Below are positions 38,876 to 47,781 of a stretch of 57,201 nt of DNA, piece after piece; the stretch's first letter is position 1, and every line of letters begins with the position of its first letter. The notes beneath the pieces are model-generated. The model saw nothing but the letters and a program-made list of their open reading frames with translations, was not told the DNA's origin and searched no databases. Location of the stretch: IMG/VR virus record IMGVR_UViG_3300036766_001162, positions 1-57,201 of that record. One strand, 5' to 3'. A program made the position numbers and the translations under genes. This stretch comes from a virus.

Positions 38876-41511
38876 GGGAGGACGCCCACCGCGCCGCTCT
38901 TGAGCGTGCCATGCCGCAGGAGCGGCGGCATGGTCGTCGGCGGGACGGTGCTGGTCGTGGACGTCGTAGAAGTCGAGGTCGAGGTCGTCGCTCCGGGCAC
39001 GGTGCTCGAGGTCGTCGAGCTGGTGGAACTTACGCTCGTTGAGGTCGTGGTCGTGACCGTCGTTGACGTCGAGGTCGTCGAGCTGGTGGAGCTCACACTC
39101 GTTGAGGTCGTGGTGGTAACCGTCGTTGATGTCGTCCCCGAGGCGACCCCCTGGTAAGCGCCCATGCTCCACTGACCCGCAGGCCGAGCGATACCAAGGA
39201 CGTCCGTGGAGAACCCTAAGGCGCTGAGATCGAGCCCGGTCTGGTACGCTGGACTCGCGAGCTGAATGCTGAGATTGCTATACGGCGTGACGAACAGTGG
39301 ATCGACGTTCAACGAATGCGTTTCATTGGCCGCGTTGGAGTTGAACGTCCGAAGGCCAGTCTGGAAGGCGGAATACGTCGTATAGGTGGTGTTCCCTACC
39401 TTCCAGACGCCATTGATCCCACCCCAGTCATTGTAGTCGATGTCCGTCTGCCCGGCGAAGACGGGGTCAATCTGGAGTAGCGGGAATTGCCCAGCCGAGG
39501 TCGTATCGCGGACCATGATGTTGTTCTTGAACAGAAACTTTGAGCCGTCCGCGCCGTCCATCGTCCAGTTTGGATAGGCCGTGGCCCAAAACTGGATGAT
39601 CGCCCCGACTCCCGGTGAACGAGCATCGCCCTTCACATGGAACGTGTTGTTGACGATCATGCCAGCAGTCGCGGGTTTGCCCAGGGTCCCCACACCGCCT
39701 GGGGCGATGAACGTGCCAGTTTGCAACGAATTATTGTAGACGTTCTCGAACACGTTGTTCCGAATAATCGCGCCCTTGTCCGAGGCATTCGGGAATCGCG
39801 TCGGAATGGCCAGCGAGAGTTGCTGTCCTAACGCGCCACACCCTCCGATGGACTGGCAGTGGGACACCAGCATGGGTGGATAGAGACTGCCATCGCCCGC
39901 GTAGAACATGCGCCCCATGTCCACGCGGTTATTCTCAAACAGCAGATCGCCGCTGCCTTCCTCAAAGAAGGACAGCAACCCGCCGTCGTGGAGGTAACAG
40001 TTGCGAATCGTCTGGCCGTTGGAGGTCGTGATGAATTGGCCATCTGTGTCGCCCCCTCCTCCCAGTGGACCCCAATGTGAAGGGAAATGCGTGCCCCACG
40101 CGGCATAGCCTGGTGGTGGCCAGGACGGCTGGACCTGATTCGTGTAGGCATTCGGCGTCAGCGTGGTGCCCCCCGAAAGCCCGTTCGGCATGGCATACGG
40201 CGCATCGCCCATTTCCTCATTCTCAAAGAGGATATTGGTAAACCGATCCTTCGGGCCGTTGCCGATGAAATGGACCGCTTCATTCCCATCTGTCCCGTGG
40301 ATTGCCCCTCGGCGGAACGCGATATTCCGGACGACATTCGACCCGTTGATGCCCCATCCGAGCACTAAGTACGAATCGCCTCTATTGATAGGCGGAAAGT
40401 TGGAACCGTTCGCAACGCCCTTCGCCACGTAGGCGCCGCCCGCATACGCCCGGGACGTATACCCCAGGTCGGAATCTTCAAACGTCAGGTGATCGGCGTT
40501 CTTCAGGATCAGGATGTCGCTGAGTGCCCACCGAAAGAAGAATTTCCGTCCGTTGTTGTTGTTCGTAAACGTCACGTATTGCAGTGTCGTGGAGGTTCCC
40601 GCATCGTTCGTGACGTCATTGTAGAAGAGGTTCGGCATGATCGGGAACTCGACGGGTCCGAAGGTGGAATCCCCGACACTCGATGGCGACGCCCCAGTCT
40701 CCGTCTGCACGTAGATGCGAGAGTTGGTACAGGCGCCCGTCCCCAGCCCCGTGCAACACCAGAATGGCGTGCGGGACGCAGTGCACATGTTCTGGAGTCC
40801 ATGGCCGGTCCCAAAGTCCTGCGTCGCCGGGAGCGTCGGATACGGGAGCACCTGCGCATGTCCAGCCGTGAACGTTGGCATTTTGATCTGGTCGCTGCCG
40901 GCTTGCGCATAGAGACGTTCGTAAATCTTCGGGGCACCCCCTGGCGTGGTCGAGGGCTGATAGGCCACCCCGGCCGCGTATCCGTATATATAGATGCCGT
41001 TGTTATCCGCCGCCGCCCTGGTCCACCAGACCCCGGGCATATCGGTACACGTTCCCCCGTCACACTCAGTCGCCGTGTCGCAGGCGGCGTCGATGTGGGA
41101 ACCAGTTGTACACTTGCGCGCCTGCGTCCAGGCCGGAACACCACAGAGTCCCGACCGTGCTCCACCATGGAACTCGACATCGCCCGGTTGCGAGGTATCC
41201 ACGCTCACCGTGATGGGTTGCCCAGATAGACCACCGGGACCCCAAATGCGCGTGATCAAGTACCCCATGCCATCACAGACGGCGTACCGGCCAGGTCGAA
41301 AGAACACCGTGTCACCGGGATGGATCGTCGCGGTGTTCAGCGCCGTGATAAACTTGAACCAGGTTCGCCACGGCGCGAGTGCTGTTCCCGCGCTGGCATC
41401 GTTCCCAGTCGCGGCATCCACGTAATACGTGGTCGCGCGCGCTACGCTCGCCCAGAGGAGGAGGACAGCCGTACACACGCCGCCTCGCCGCCACGTCGTG
41501 TCCCTGCTCAT
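38872..41511 (-). CDS. Exported beta-helix (pectate-lyase-like) protein with a Thr/Ser linker
   Basis: An 879-residue protein. Signal peptide: RRGGVCTAVLLLWASVARA. The mature N-terminus TTYYVDAATGNDASAGTALA PW is a DUF1565-like opening of right-handed beta-helix enzymes. A Cys-rich insert follows (KCTTGSHIDAACDTATECDG; FWCCTGLGTGAC). The helix body has HLTFEDSDLGY, NILFENEEMGDAPY and LLFENNRVDMG. Residues about 790-860 are an almost pure Thr/Ser linker containing VPGATTSTSTST, shared with the upstream gene. The ATG at 41511 overlaps the upstream TGA. It may be a virion tailspike-like enzyme or a truly secreted protein; the signal peptide argues for the latter. Confidence 0.82.
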   Translation of the reverse strand: MSRDTTWRRGGVCTAVLLLWASVARATTYYVDAATGNDASAGTALAPWRTWFKFITALNTATIHPGDTVFFRPGRYAVCDGMGYLITRIWGPGGLSGQPITVSVDTSQPGDVEFHGGARSGLCGVPAWTQARKCTTGSHIDAACDTATECDGGTCTDMPGVWWTRAAADNNGIYIYGYAAGVAYQPSTTPGGAPKIYERLYAQAGSDQIKMPTFTAGHAQVLPYPTLPATQDFGTGHGLQNMCTASRTPFWCCTGLGTGACTNSRIYVQTETGASPSSVGDSTFGPVEFPIMPNLFYNDVTNDAGTSTTLQYVTFTNNNNGRKFFFRWALSDILILKNADHLTFEDSDLGYTSRAYAGGAYVAKGVANGSNFPPINRGDSYLVLGWGINGSNVVRNIAFRRGAIHGTDGNEAVHFIGNGPKDRFTNILFENEEMGDAPYAMPNGLSGGTTLTPNAYTNQVQPSWPPPGYAAWGTHFPSHWGPLGGGGDTDGQFITTSNGQTIRNCYLHDGGLLSFFEEGSGDLLFENNRVDMGRMFYAGDGSLYPPMLVSHCQSIGGCGALGQQLSLAIPTRFPNASDKGAIIRNNVFENVYNNSLQTGTFIAPGGVGTLGKPATAGMIVNNTFHVKGDARSPGVGAIIQFWATAYPNWTMDGADGSKFLFKNNIMVRDTTSAGQFPLLQIDPVFAGQTDIDYNDWGGINGVWKVGNTTYTTYSAFQTGLRTFNSNAANETHSLNVDPLFVTPYSNLSIQLASPAYQTGLDLSALGFSTDVLGIARPAGQWSMGAYQGVASGTTSTTVTTTTSTSVSSTSSTTSTSTTVTTTTSTSVSSTSSTTSSTVPGATTSTSTSTTSTTSTVPPTTMPPLLRHGTLKSGAVGVLP

Positions 41512-42890
41512 GGCGCGGTGAAATTGCAGGCCGGCAGCGTGCAATCATGACACTGCGTGTGGTTGCGGCCCATACACTTGCCGTGGAAGGTGTCGCACGA
41601 GCCGGTCGTGCCGCCGCAGTCGGCGTCCGCCGCACATGTCTTGTAGTTGGCCGGCGCCGCTGGGTCGCATTTCGACAGCGCGTGGTCGGGATCGACCGAG
41701 CAGCCGTAGCAGCCGAGCGCGGCCGTCGGCGCGGCCTTGTAGACGAGAAGCCCGTCGAGATAGCCGACGATCGTCTGCCCCGTGGGTCCGAGGCGGAGGG
41801 TCGGAGACGGGTTCGGCGCATAGTTGCCGGGTGGCCCCGTCAGGAGCGTGCCCCCGTCCACACTGATGAACGGACTCGTGCCGTTGTAGCCGCCAAGGAC
41901 GAAATGATAGGAGTCAAGCGGAACGCTGGCCGTGGGCGACGCGCTGAATGTGCTGCCGAAGCGGACAGCAAACTGTGCGACTTGCGATGCCTGCCCATAA
42001 CTGAACTCAAAGCCCGAGGTGTAGTTGTCGTTGAACATCCAACTCGGAAATCCGGACGTGTCGTTGTCCTCGACCCAGCCCATCAGGAAGAATGGGGCCG
42101 TCGGCGCGAGAAGCGCCGAGGCCGAACCGGGACCCGATCCGCTCGTGATGTGGCAGGCGCTCGAACCCTGCATCTTGGTCGAACTGTCGTAGGTCGGCGT
42201 CCATGTTCCGCCAGTGAGATCGCAGTTTGCCGGTGTCCCGCCGCAGGACGAAGCGCCACCGTGGTTCTGCGTGTCGCCGTCGCACGTATACCACCCGATC
42301 GTGTTCGCCTTATTGGTGAGGTCAGTCTCCTGCGACAGGATCGTCGTCGAGGTCGTCGAGGTGCTCGTGGTCGTCGTGACCGTAGTGCTTGAGGTGGAGG
42401 TGCTGGTTGAGGTCGTGGCCCCCGGCACGGTGCTTGAGGTTGTGGACGTGCTACTGGTCGACGTGGTGCTGCTGCTGGTCGACGTCGTGGTCGTCGGCAC
42501 CGCCGGGCTCGCACAGGTGAGGAGCCCATTTGCGTCGAACAAGACCGCCTGCCCCGTGCAGAGGGAATTCCCGACATCGCCCGCCGGGAGCGACCCGTTC
42601 TCGGGATTGAGGACGATACGCCGCGTGCCCGGCGTGATCCCAGTATCGGGCATGCAGATTTGCACCCAGCCGCCGCCCGCCCCGATCGATTCCTTCAGGG
42701 TGACGCAGCCGCCGTGCGTGGCGTCGGGGTCACAGTCCACGAACTTGTCGCCCAGCTGGCAGAGCGTGATACCCGTCCCGGCATCTTTCCCGACGCCTTT
42801 GATGCCTGGGGCAGGGATGAACTGCGCACTGACGACGGTCGCCACCAGGAGCCCCACGAGCACCGCGATCCGCATGGTTCGCATCGTCAT
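41508..42890 (-). CDS. Exported LamG/ConA-like protein with a Thr/Ser linker
   Basis: A 460-residue protein with a signal peptide (RTMRIAVLVGLLVATVVSA). An N-terminal domain with Cys (GITLCQLGDKFVDCDPDATH) is followed by a Thr/Ser run (about 130-185) containing VPGATTSTSTST. Next is a concanavalin-like domain (FFLMGWVEDNDTSGFPSWMF, DSYHFVLGGYNGTSPFISVD, VGYLDGLLVYKAAPT) and a Cys-rich end (YKTCAADADCGGTTGSCDTF). ATG 42890 follows GAGGGGA; the frame open to 42938 is not needed. It is placed between DUF2460 and DUF2163 genes that are normally adjacent. Confidence 0.8.
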   Translation of the reverse strand: MTMRTMRIAVLVGLLVATVVSAQFIPAPGIKGVGKDAGTGITLCQLGDKFVDCDPDATHGGCVTLKESIGAGGGWVQICMPDTGITPGTRRIVLNPENGSLPAGDVGNSLCTGQAVLFDANGLLTCASPAVPTTTTSTSSSTTSTSSTSTTSSTVPGATTSTSTSTSSTTVTTTTSTSTTSTTILSQETDLTNKANTIGWYTCDGDTQNHGGASSCGGTPANCDLTGGTWTPTYDSSTKMQGSSACHITSGSGPGSASALLAPTAPFFLMGWVEDNDTSGFPSWMFNDNYTSGFEFSYGQASQVAQFAVRFGSTFSASPTASVPLDSYHFVLGGYNGTSPFISVDGGTLLTGPPGNYAPNPSPTLRLGPTGQTIVGYLDGLLVYKAAPTAALGCYGCSVDPDHALSKCDPAAPANYKTCAADADCGGTTGSCDTFHGKCMGRNHTQCHDCTLPACNFTAP

Positions 42891-42895
42891 TCCCC

Positions 42896-43531
42896 TCACC
42901 CCTTCACGCTCCGCAGCGTCAGTTTCTGGAGCGCCCACAGGTCGAGCATGAAGTTCTCGAAGTCCGCCTCATCCGCTTCGAAGCGCACGCGGAAGTAGAA
43001 GCTGCCGGTCACCACGATCGGCGCGAACGCGGCGGGCGGACTCGCGAAGTGCAGCCACCCATCCTGCGGGCTGTTGAGCGTCGGCGACGCGCCGCTGCCG
43101 CCCACCGTCACGGTGAATCCCGTCGCGTTGATCGCGCCCACCGGCTCGGCGAAGCTGGAGGCGGACCCCGCCAGCGTGCGGATCATCGGGAAGTCCGTCG
43201 TCACTGCATCGCCGGTCGCGATCGTCTGGGTCGTCACACGATAGTCGGTCGGGTCCGTGAACCAGAACGGCTCGAAGCTCCCGCGCCGTGCGAGGAAGAA
43301 CGCGCAGAGGTTCCGGAGTTCGTCCGCGGGGGCCGTCGGGGCCACATTGCTCCGGACCGACCGATCGTCCCGGAGCACGTTCCACGTGAGATCGAAGCGG
43401 TAGATCGGGTACGTCCAGAAGGCCGCGCGCCGTTCCTGCCCCGAGGCACTCGTCTGCACGCGCGTCGCGAAGAACGGACGCTTGTGCACCGACCAGCCGA
43501 GCCCCGGCAACGTCGGGAAGACCGCCGCCAT
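42896..43531 (-). CDS. DUF2460-family distal tail protein (GTA gp12-like)
   Basis: A 211-residue protein. Recognisable features are FPTLPGLGWSVHKRPFFATR, VQTSASGQERRAAFWTYPIY, RFDLTWNVLRDD, LRNLCAFFLARRGSFEPFWF and a C-terminal VRFEADEADFENFMLDLWAL QKLTLRSVKG. This is the TIGR02217/DUF2460 pattern. In GTA-like tails it forms the hexameric ring that joins the tube to the tip. It overlaps the tape measure stop. Confidence 0.9.
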   Translation of the reverse strand: MAAVFPTLPGLGWSVHKRPFFATRVQTSASGQERRAAFWTYPIYRFDLTWNVLRDDRSVRSNVAPTAPADELRNLCAFFLARRGSFEPFWFTDPTDYRVTTQTIATGDAVTTDFPMIRTLAGSASSFAEPVGAINATGFTVTVGGSGASPTLNSPQDGWLHFASPPAAFAPIVVTGSFYFRVRFEADEADFENFMLDLWALQKLTLRSVKG

Positions 43532-46230
43532 CAGGGGCGGGCCCCATTGCGCTCCCGTTCGACCCGCCGCATCGCCTGCCAGAGCTCGCGGCGGTTCTCC
43601 ATCAGCACGCGCTTCACCGACGCGCCGTCCATCGCGTAGATCGTCGCGTGGAACTGCGTGCCGCCGCCCGGCTCCGTCATGGTCCGCACGCGGTCGGCCA
43701 GCTCCGGCGAGAGCACCATCTCGCGGAAGTGCAGCCGGGAAATCTGGTCGCGGTCGACCTCGCCGCCGTGCGCGAAGCCGCCGCCGCCTCCCCCGGAACT
43801 CCCCGTCCCGCCCCCACCCCCCGTGCCGTAGCCCTGCCCCATGTCCGACACTTCGGCGATGAGGCCGCCCGCCATCTGCACCTCGTGGGTGAACAGCGGT
43901 GTGCCGGCGTGGTTGAAGACCTCCATCTTCTGGTTGCCCACGTTCTGCACCGGCATCGCCGTGCCGTTGGCCGGGGCGACCGCGACCTGGCCGTGCACCT
44001 TGTGCACGCTGGTCGTGATCGGCGTGCCACTATCGGTGACGGCCACCGGGTGCCGCGTGCTCGCGATCTCGACGGGCGTGGCCTTGCCGCCCCCACCGGC
44101 GACCACGCCGCCACTCTGGTAGCTACCACTCGCCGCCAGTGTCCGGATGACGTTCGCCTGCTCCGCCGGCAGCACCATCTCGCGGGGATGAAGCTGGGCG
44201 ACGGGCGACTCGTTCCCGAGGTCCGCGCCCCCTTCCGCGCTGATCGCGGCATAGGCGGTGATGCCCGCGAAGACGACGGCCGCGGCGGCGATCCCGAGGA
44301 TGGCCCCGATGTAGCCGAAGCTCTTCGTGAGCGCCGCCCAGACGGCCGCGGCGGCACGGGCGGCCGCCATGTAGATCGACTTGATGGTCGCGGCCAGCTC
44401 GACCGCGAGACGCTCGGCCCAGCCGACCACGGAGGCGGCCGTGATCTCGGTCTGCGCCGCCCATTCGACGGCGACCATGATGGCGTGGTCCTTGATCCAG
44501 GTCGCCACCATCTTGATGCCCATGTTGACGAACTCGCCGAGGATCGACTGGCCGACGTTCCGGACCGCGTCTTTCAGCTTGGTCGTGCCCTGGATCATGC
44601 CGTTGATGCTGCGATCGACGGCCTGCTGTGTCGCCTCGAAGACGCCGGTCAACGTCGTCCGCATGATGTTCGCGAGCGACAACTCCTCCTCGAGCTTCTG
44701 CTGCGTCAGGGCGCTCAGGTTGACCGCGTTCTCCTGCTGCGCCCCCTGCGCACGACCGGCGAGTCCGGATTCGGCCACGGGATTCCGCACGCCCTGCTGC
44801 TCCTGCAACACGCGCTCTTGGTCGATCGACGCCTTGATGATCGCGTAGCGTTGGTTCTCCAGATCGATGAGGGCATCGATCTCGGCCTGCTTCGTGATGA
44901 GGCCGCGCTCGAACTGCCCCTGTACTGCGAGCTTCTGCAGTGCGATGGCGTCCGTCTGCGCCTTCGTCTCCTGCTGGAGCCCGTCGATCGCGAGCTTCAA
45001 CCGCTGGTCATTCGCCTCGCGGAAGGCCGTCGTCTCAGTGAGGAGCTGCTTCTGGTACTCCTCCGACTGGGCGCCGAAGAGCCGCCGCACTTCCTCCGAG
45101 TACGCGCGCGCGATCGCGAGCTTCAGGTCCGCGTTGTGCGCGGCATCCGCGAGGGCCGTCGCTTCCTCCGTGCGGAGATGGTCGTAGACCTGCTTCTGCG
45201 CCGCGATGACATCGGTCGCCTTCGGCGGCGGCGTCGGGGCCCCCTTCGTGCCGCTCCCGCCGGACGCGCCCAGCGACATGCCGCCGGCCTCCGCGAGCGG
45301 CGCAGTGGTCTCCCCGAACGGAGCCGCGAAGCCATAGTATTCGGCGGCCTTGTTGACCGCCTGCGACATCCAGCCAACGAGTTGGCGCCATTCGTCCGCC
45401 AGCCAGTGCACGCCGTCCTTCAGGAACCCCACGATGTCGCCGAGCCACCCGAGCTGATTCCCGATGAAGCGGATCGTGTCCCCGCCGCCGAACAACTCCG
45501 CCATGAGCTTCTTCCACTCGTTCCCGAGCGAGCCCCAGGCGTCCTCCATCTCCTTCGCGGTCTTGGCCTCCTGATCCGAGACCACGCGCGCCTGCCCGAG
45601 CCACTGGCGCATCGCCTCGGGGCCTTCGGCGATGAGCAGGTTGAGCGTCTGATAGCCGCGGCCCAGCAACTCGTTCGCGATCACGTTCCGCTGTGCGCCG
45701 GCGTCGTACTGCGCGAACGCATCCACGACGGCGAGGAGTTGTGCCGTGGCGCCCTGCTTCATGAGGTCGCCGGCGTGCTGCGACGAGATGCCGACCGCCT
45801 CGAAGTTGGCGCGGGCGTCGCCGCTCTTGGTGGCCGCTTCCTCGAGCCGCTGTTGCAGGATGCGGACGGTGCGGCCGAGCTCGTCGGCATCCACGCCTGC
45901 CTGCTGGGACGCGAACGCGAAGCGCGACATCTCCTCCGTCGTGTCCCCGTAGCGGACCGCCAGGTTCCGCATGGCGAGGTCGTGCGAGATGACCGCGCCG
46001 ATGGTGCCCTCGAAGAGGCGCTTCACCCCTTCGAAGACCTTCCCCATCAACTCGAGCGCCTCGTTGACGAGGAGCACTTGGCCGCCGACCCCTTCGAACG
46101 CACTCCCGAGGCGCCCGAGGCTCGAGCGCATGTCGTCGGTCGTCGACGCGGTGTGGCTCGCCGCATCCGACATCCCCGACTTGAAGTCGGACGTGGTCGC
46201 GGTGACCTTGACGTCGATCTGGTCAGCCAT
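43531..46230 (-). CDS. Tail tape measure protein
   Basis: An 899-residue protein setting tail length and exiting into the host. The N-terminus DFKSGMSDAASHTASTTDDM is typical of tape measures, followed by a helical region with QQAGVDADELGRTVRILQQR. A central coiled-coil stretch (ATALADAAHNADLKLAIARA) leads to a hydrophobic segment (GAILGIAAAAVVFAGITAYA) that may enter the membrane. The C-terminus is Gly-rich with HGGEVDRDQISRLHFREMVL. Coupled to the chaperone frame (3-base gap). Confidence 0.9.
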   Translation of the reverse strand: MADQIDVKVTATTSDFKSGMSDAASHTASTTDDMRSSLGRLGSAFEGVGGQVLLVNEALELMGKVFEGVKRLFEGTIGAVISHDLAMRNLAVRYGDTTEEMSRFAFASQQAGVDADELGRTVRILQQRLEEAATKSGDARANFEAVGISSQHAGDLMKQGATAQLLAVVDAFAQYDAGAQRNVIANELLGRGYQTLNLLIAEGPEAMRQWLGQARVVSDQEAKTAKEMEDAWGSLGNEWKKLMAELFGGGDTIRFIGNQLGWLGDIVGFLKDGVHWLADEWRQLVGWMSQAVNKAAEYYGFAAPFGETTAPLAEAGGMSLGASGGSGTKGAPTPPPKATDVIAAQKQVYDHLRTEEATALADAAHNADLKLAIARAYSEEVRRLFGAQSEEYQKQLLTETTAFREANDQRLKLAIDGLQQETKAQTDAIALQKLAVQGQFERGLITKQAEIDALIDLENQRYAIIKASIDQERVLQEQQGVRNPVAESGLAGRAQGAQQENAVNLSALTQQKLEEELSLANIMRTTLTGVFEATQQAVDRSINGMIQGTTKLKDAVRNVGQSILGEFVNMGIKMVATWIKDHAIMVAVEWAAQTEITAASVVGWAERLAVELAATIKSIYMAAARAAAAVWAALTKSFGYIGAILGIAAAAVVFAGITAYAAISAEGGADLGNESPVAQLHPREMVLPAEQANVIRTLAASGSYQSGGVVAGGGGKATPVEIASTRHPVAVTDSGTPITTSVHKVHGQVAVAPANGTAMPVQNVGNQKMEVFNHAGTPLFTHEVQMAGGLIAEVSDMGQGYGTGGGGGTGSSGGGGGGFAHGGEVDRDQISRLHFREMVLSPELADRVRTMTEPGGGTQFHATIYAMDGASVKRVLMENRRELWQAMRRVERERNGARP

Positions 46231-46233
46231 GGA

Positions 46234-46518
46234 TCACCGTGCGCCGTTCGTGCCTGCGGCCATGCCGCTCGCGTGTTCCAACTCGTCGAAGAACGGCCCG
46301 AAGTCCGCGGGCGCATCGGGCGCCCCAGCGGGCGTCACATGCCGCAGCTTCGGCTTGATGCCGAGGTAGCGCGCGACGAGCAGCGCGATCGGGGGCACGT
46401 CCTCCCAGAAGGCTTGGAGGGCCCGGAGCCGCGGCAGCGTCAGGTGGTGCTCGACGTACTCGGGCGTCCAGCCAGTAAACGCGGCCACGCGCATGTACAG
46501 CTCGTCGAAGTCTAGGGG
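46234..46518 (-). CDS. Downstream frame of the tail assembly chaperone (probably made by -1 frameshift)
   Basis: A 94-residue frame with no good start: PLDFDELYMRVAAFTGWTPE, YVEHHLTLPRLRALQAFWED, VPPIALLVARYLGIKPKLRH. The domain resembles the T part of G-GT chaperone pairs (small helical, WTPEYVEHHLTLPR). It lies in the -1 frame relative to the upstream chaperone, whose end it overlaps, and just before the tape measure. A separate start at the internal ATG (LYMRVAAF) is possible. Confidence 0.7.
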   Translation of the reverse strand, partial: PLDFDELYMRVAAFTGWTPEYVEHHLTLPRLRALQAFWEDVPPIALLVARYLGIKPKLRHVTPAGAPDAPADFGPFFDELEHASGMAAGTNGAR

Positions 46519-46838
46519 CTCGCCCCCGCCGCCTTGAGACGTTCCACGAGGCCACTCGCCCCCATGACGGCTGCGAGCGCGATCTGAATGTTGGCCGCGT
46601 CGAGCAACTCGTCCCGCACGTGCTCGGGCGTCAGGTCTGGGTAGTTCCGCTGGAGCGCCGCATGGATGACGTCCACCGCCGTGTCGCGGTCCTCCTTGTT
46701 GAAGAGGACGTTCCCGCTCTGGAGCTTCCCGAGGGCGTCTTGCCGTCGGTCGATCTGCCCGAGCGTGAGCGGCGGCACGGTGTAGATCGTGCCATCCGCG
46801 AACTCGACCGCGATGCCCTTGTGCCGCATGTCGGCCAC
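46512..46838 (-). CDS. Tail assembly chaperone (G-type)
   Basis: A 108-residue protein: MRHKGIAVEFADGTIYTVPP, LTLGQIDRRQDALGKLQSGN, RDTAVDVIHAALQRNYPDLT, and DELLDAANIQIALAAVMGAS. Position between major tail protein and tape measure is that of chaperones which coat the tape measure before tail assembly. The last codons run through a G-rich heptamer-like site (46529-46521) before a TAG. Confidence 0.8.
   Translation of the reverse strand: MADMRHKGIAVEFADGTIYTVPPLTLGQIDRRQDALGKLQSGNVLFNKEDRDTAVDVIHAALQRNYPDLTPEHVRDELLDAANIQIALAAVMGASGLVERLKAAGASP
46521..46529 (-). other. Candidate -1 programmed frameshift site
   Basis: On the minus strand the last codons are GCG GGG GCG AGC CCC TAG. Slipping back one base lets GGG re-pair as GGG and continues in the downstream chaperone frame without meeting the TAG. 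The downstream frame is open and protein-like from here. Confidence 0.5.
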
Positions 46839-46847
46839 GACCCCTCC

Positions 46848-47591
46848 CTACTCCGCCGAGGACCAGTCGAAGACGATGCCGCCTGCGTCCGCGAACGCCT
46901 GGAAGTCGAACTCGGGGATCATGAAGTCCTCGAGCTTCGACTGGAGCGTCAGCTTGGACGCGATGCACTGGCGCAGCCGCACGAACAGCGGCTTCCCGGC
47001 CCGCTGCCCCTGGAACGTCACCGAGAAGAACGGCGAGGTGCCGAGCAGCTGGTTGTCGTAGACGAAGCTGCCCTTGGTCGCGACGGTGGTCGTGTAGCGG
47101 TACGAGATGTAGACGGGCCCCTGCGTGTTCGCGAACGTGTAGACGCCCGTCGAGTTGTTGACCATGTAGGAGACGCCCGCGACCGGCGCTGAGGCGACCA
47201 GGCTCATCTGGAGGCCCGTCGTCGCGTCGAGACACCCCTCGTCGACGAAGCCCGTGGTGTTGGACGCCGTCGCCGTCGGCGGCGGGCCGCCGGCGGGGGT
47301 CTTCGGCTCGTTCGTGATGCCGATGGTCTCGGTCGTCCCGGGCGCCGTCGTCGGCTGGAAGAAGATGTCGGCCAGGAGCGCGCCGTTGATGTTGGCGGCC
47401 TTGGCCTTGCCCGTGAGCTTCGCCGTGCCACGGCCCACGTCGACCGGGAACTGGTACTGGCCGTACAGCTCCTTCACCGTCCATGTGAAGTCGAGCGAGC
47501 ACTCTTGCAGCGTGCCGAACTGCCGCGGCGTCTGCGTCCCCGCGGCCGTGTTGACCGCGAACAGGTTGCCGGACCCGAAGAACGTCTGCAT
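46848..47591 (-). CDS. Major tail protein (tube)
   Basis: A 247-residue beta-rich protein: MQTFFGSGNLFAVNTAAGTQ, TPRQFGTLQECSLDFTWTVK, LYGQYQFPVDVGRGTAKLTG, and LEDFMIPEFDFQAFADAGG at the end. The first strand, the ELYG-x-x-x-PVDV phrase and the closing I-P-E-F-D motif are typical of tail tube subunits. Position before the chaperones fits. The tube polymerises from many copies. Confidence 0.87.
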   Translation of the reverse strand: MQTFFGSGNLFAVNTAAGTQTPRQFGTLQECSLDFTWTVKELYGQYQFPVDVGRGTAKLTGKAKAANINGALLADIFFQPTTAPGTTETIGITNEPKTPAGGPPPTATASNTTGFVDEGCLDATTGLQMSLVASAPVAGVSYMVNNSTGVYTFANTQGPVYISYRYTTTVATKGSFVYDNQLLGTSPFFSVTFQGQRAGKPLFVRLRQCIASKLTLQSKLEDFMIPEFDFQAFADAGGIVFDWSSAE

Positions 47592-47594
47592 GAC

Positions 47595-47771
47595 CTACTC
47601 CTCCACCTTCCCCGCGGGCGCCCCGAGGGCGGCGCTGAAACGGGCCTTCAGGTCGTCGAGCGCGGCCTCCCAGACCCGGTTCACTTCGTTGCCGGCGCGC
47701 GTCACCGCCGAGTCGCGAATCTTCTCCGCTACCCAGGCATCGATCACCGCGGCCGCTGCTGCTGGCGTCAT
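47595..47771 (-). CDS. Small helical protein of the connector-tail region
   Basis: A 58-residue protein starting MTPAAAAAVIDAWVAEKIRD, then AVTRAGNEVNRVWEAALDDL. ATG 47771 is preferred; the frame open to 47921 overlaps the gene above in antiphase. Probably a minor assembly factor; no family recognised. Confidence 0.55.
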   Translation of the reverse strand: MTPAAAAAVIDAWVAEKIRDSAVTRAGNEVNRVWEAALDDLKARFSAALGAPAGKVEE

Positions 47772-47781
47772 GCCGCCTCCT

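Noticed and set aside
43648-46515. Plus-strand ORF of 955 codons over the tape measure gene
   Set aside because: Shadow ORF of a highly GC3-biased gene; no recognisable motifs.
46234-47502. Single 422-codon ORF spanning tail tube and chaperone genes
   Set aside because: Only its last 94 codons look like protein; the earlier part is out of frame with the tail tube and chaperone genes.
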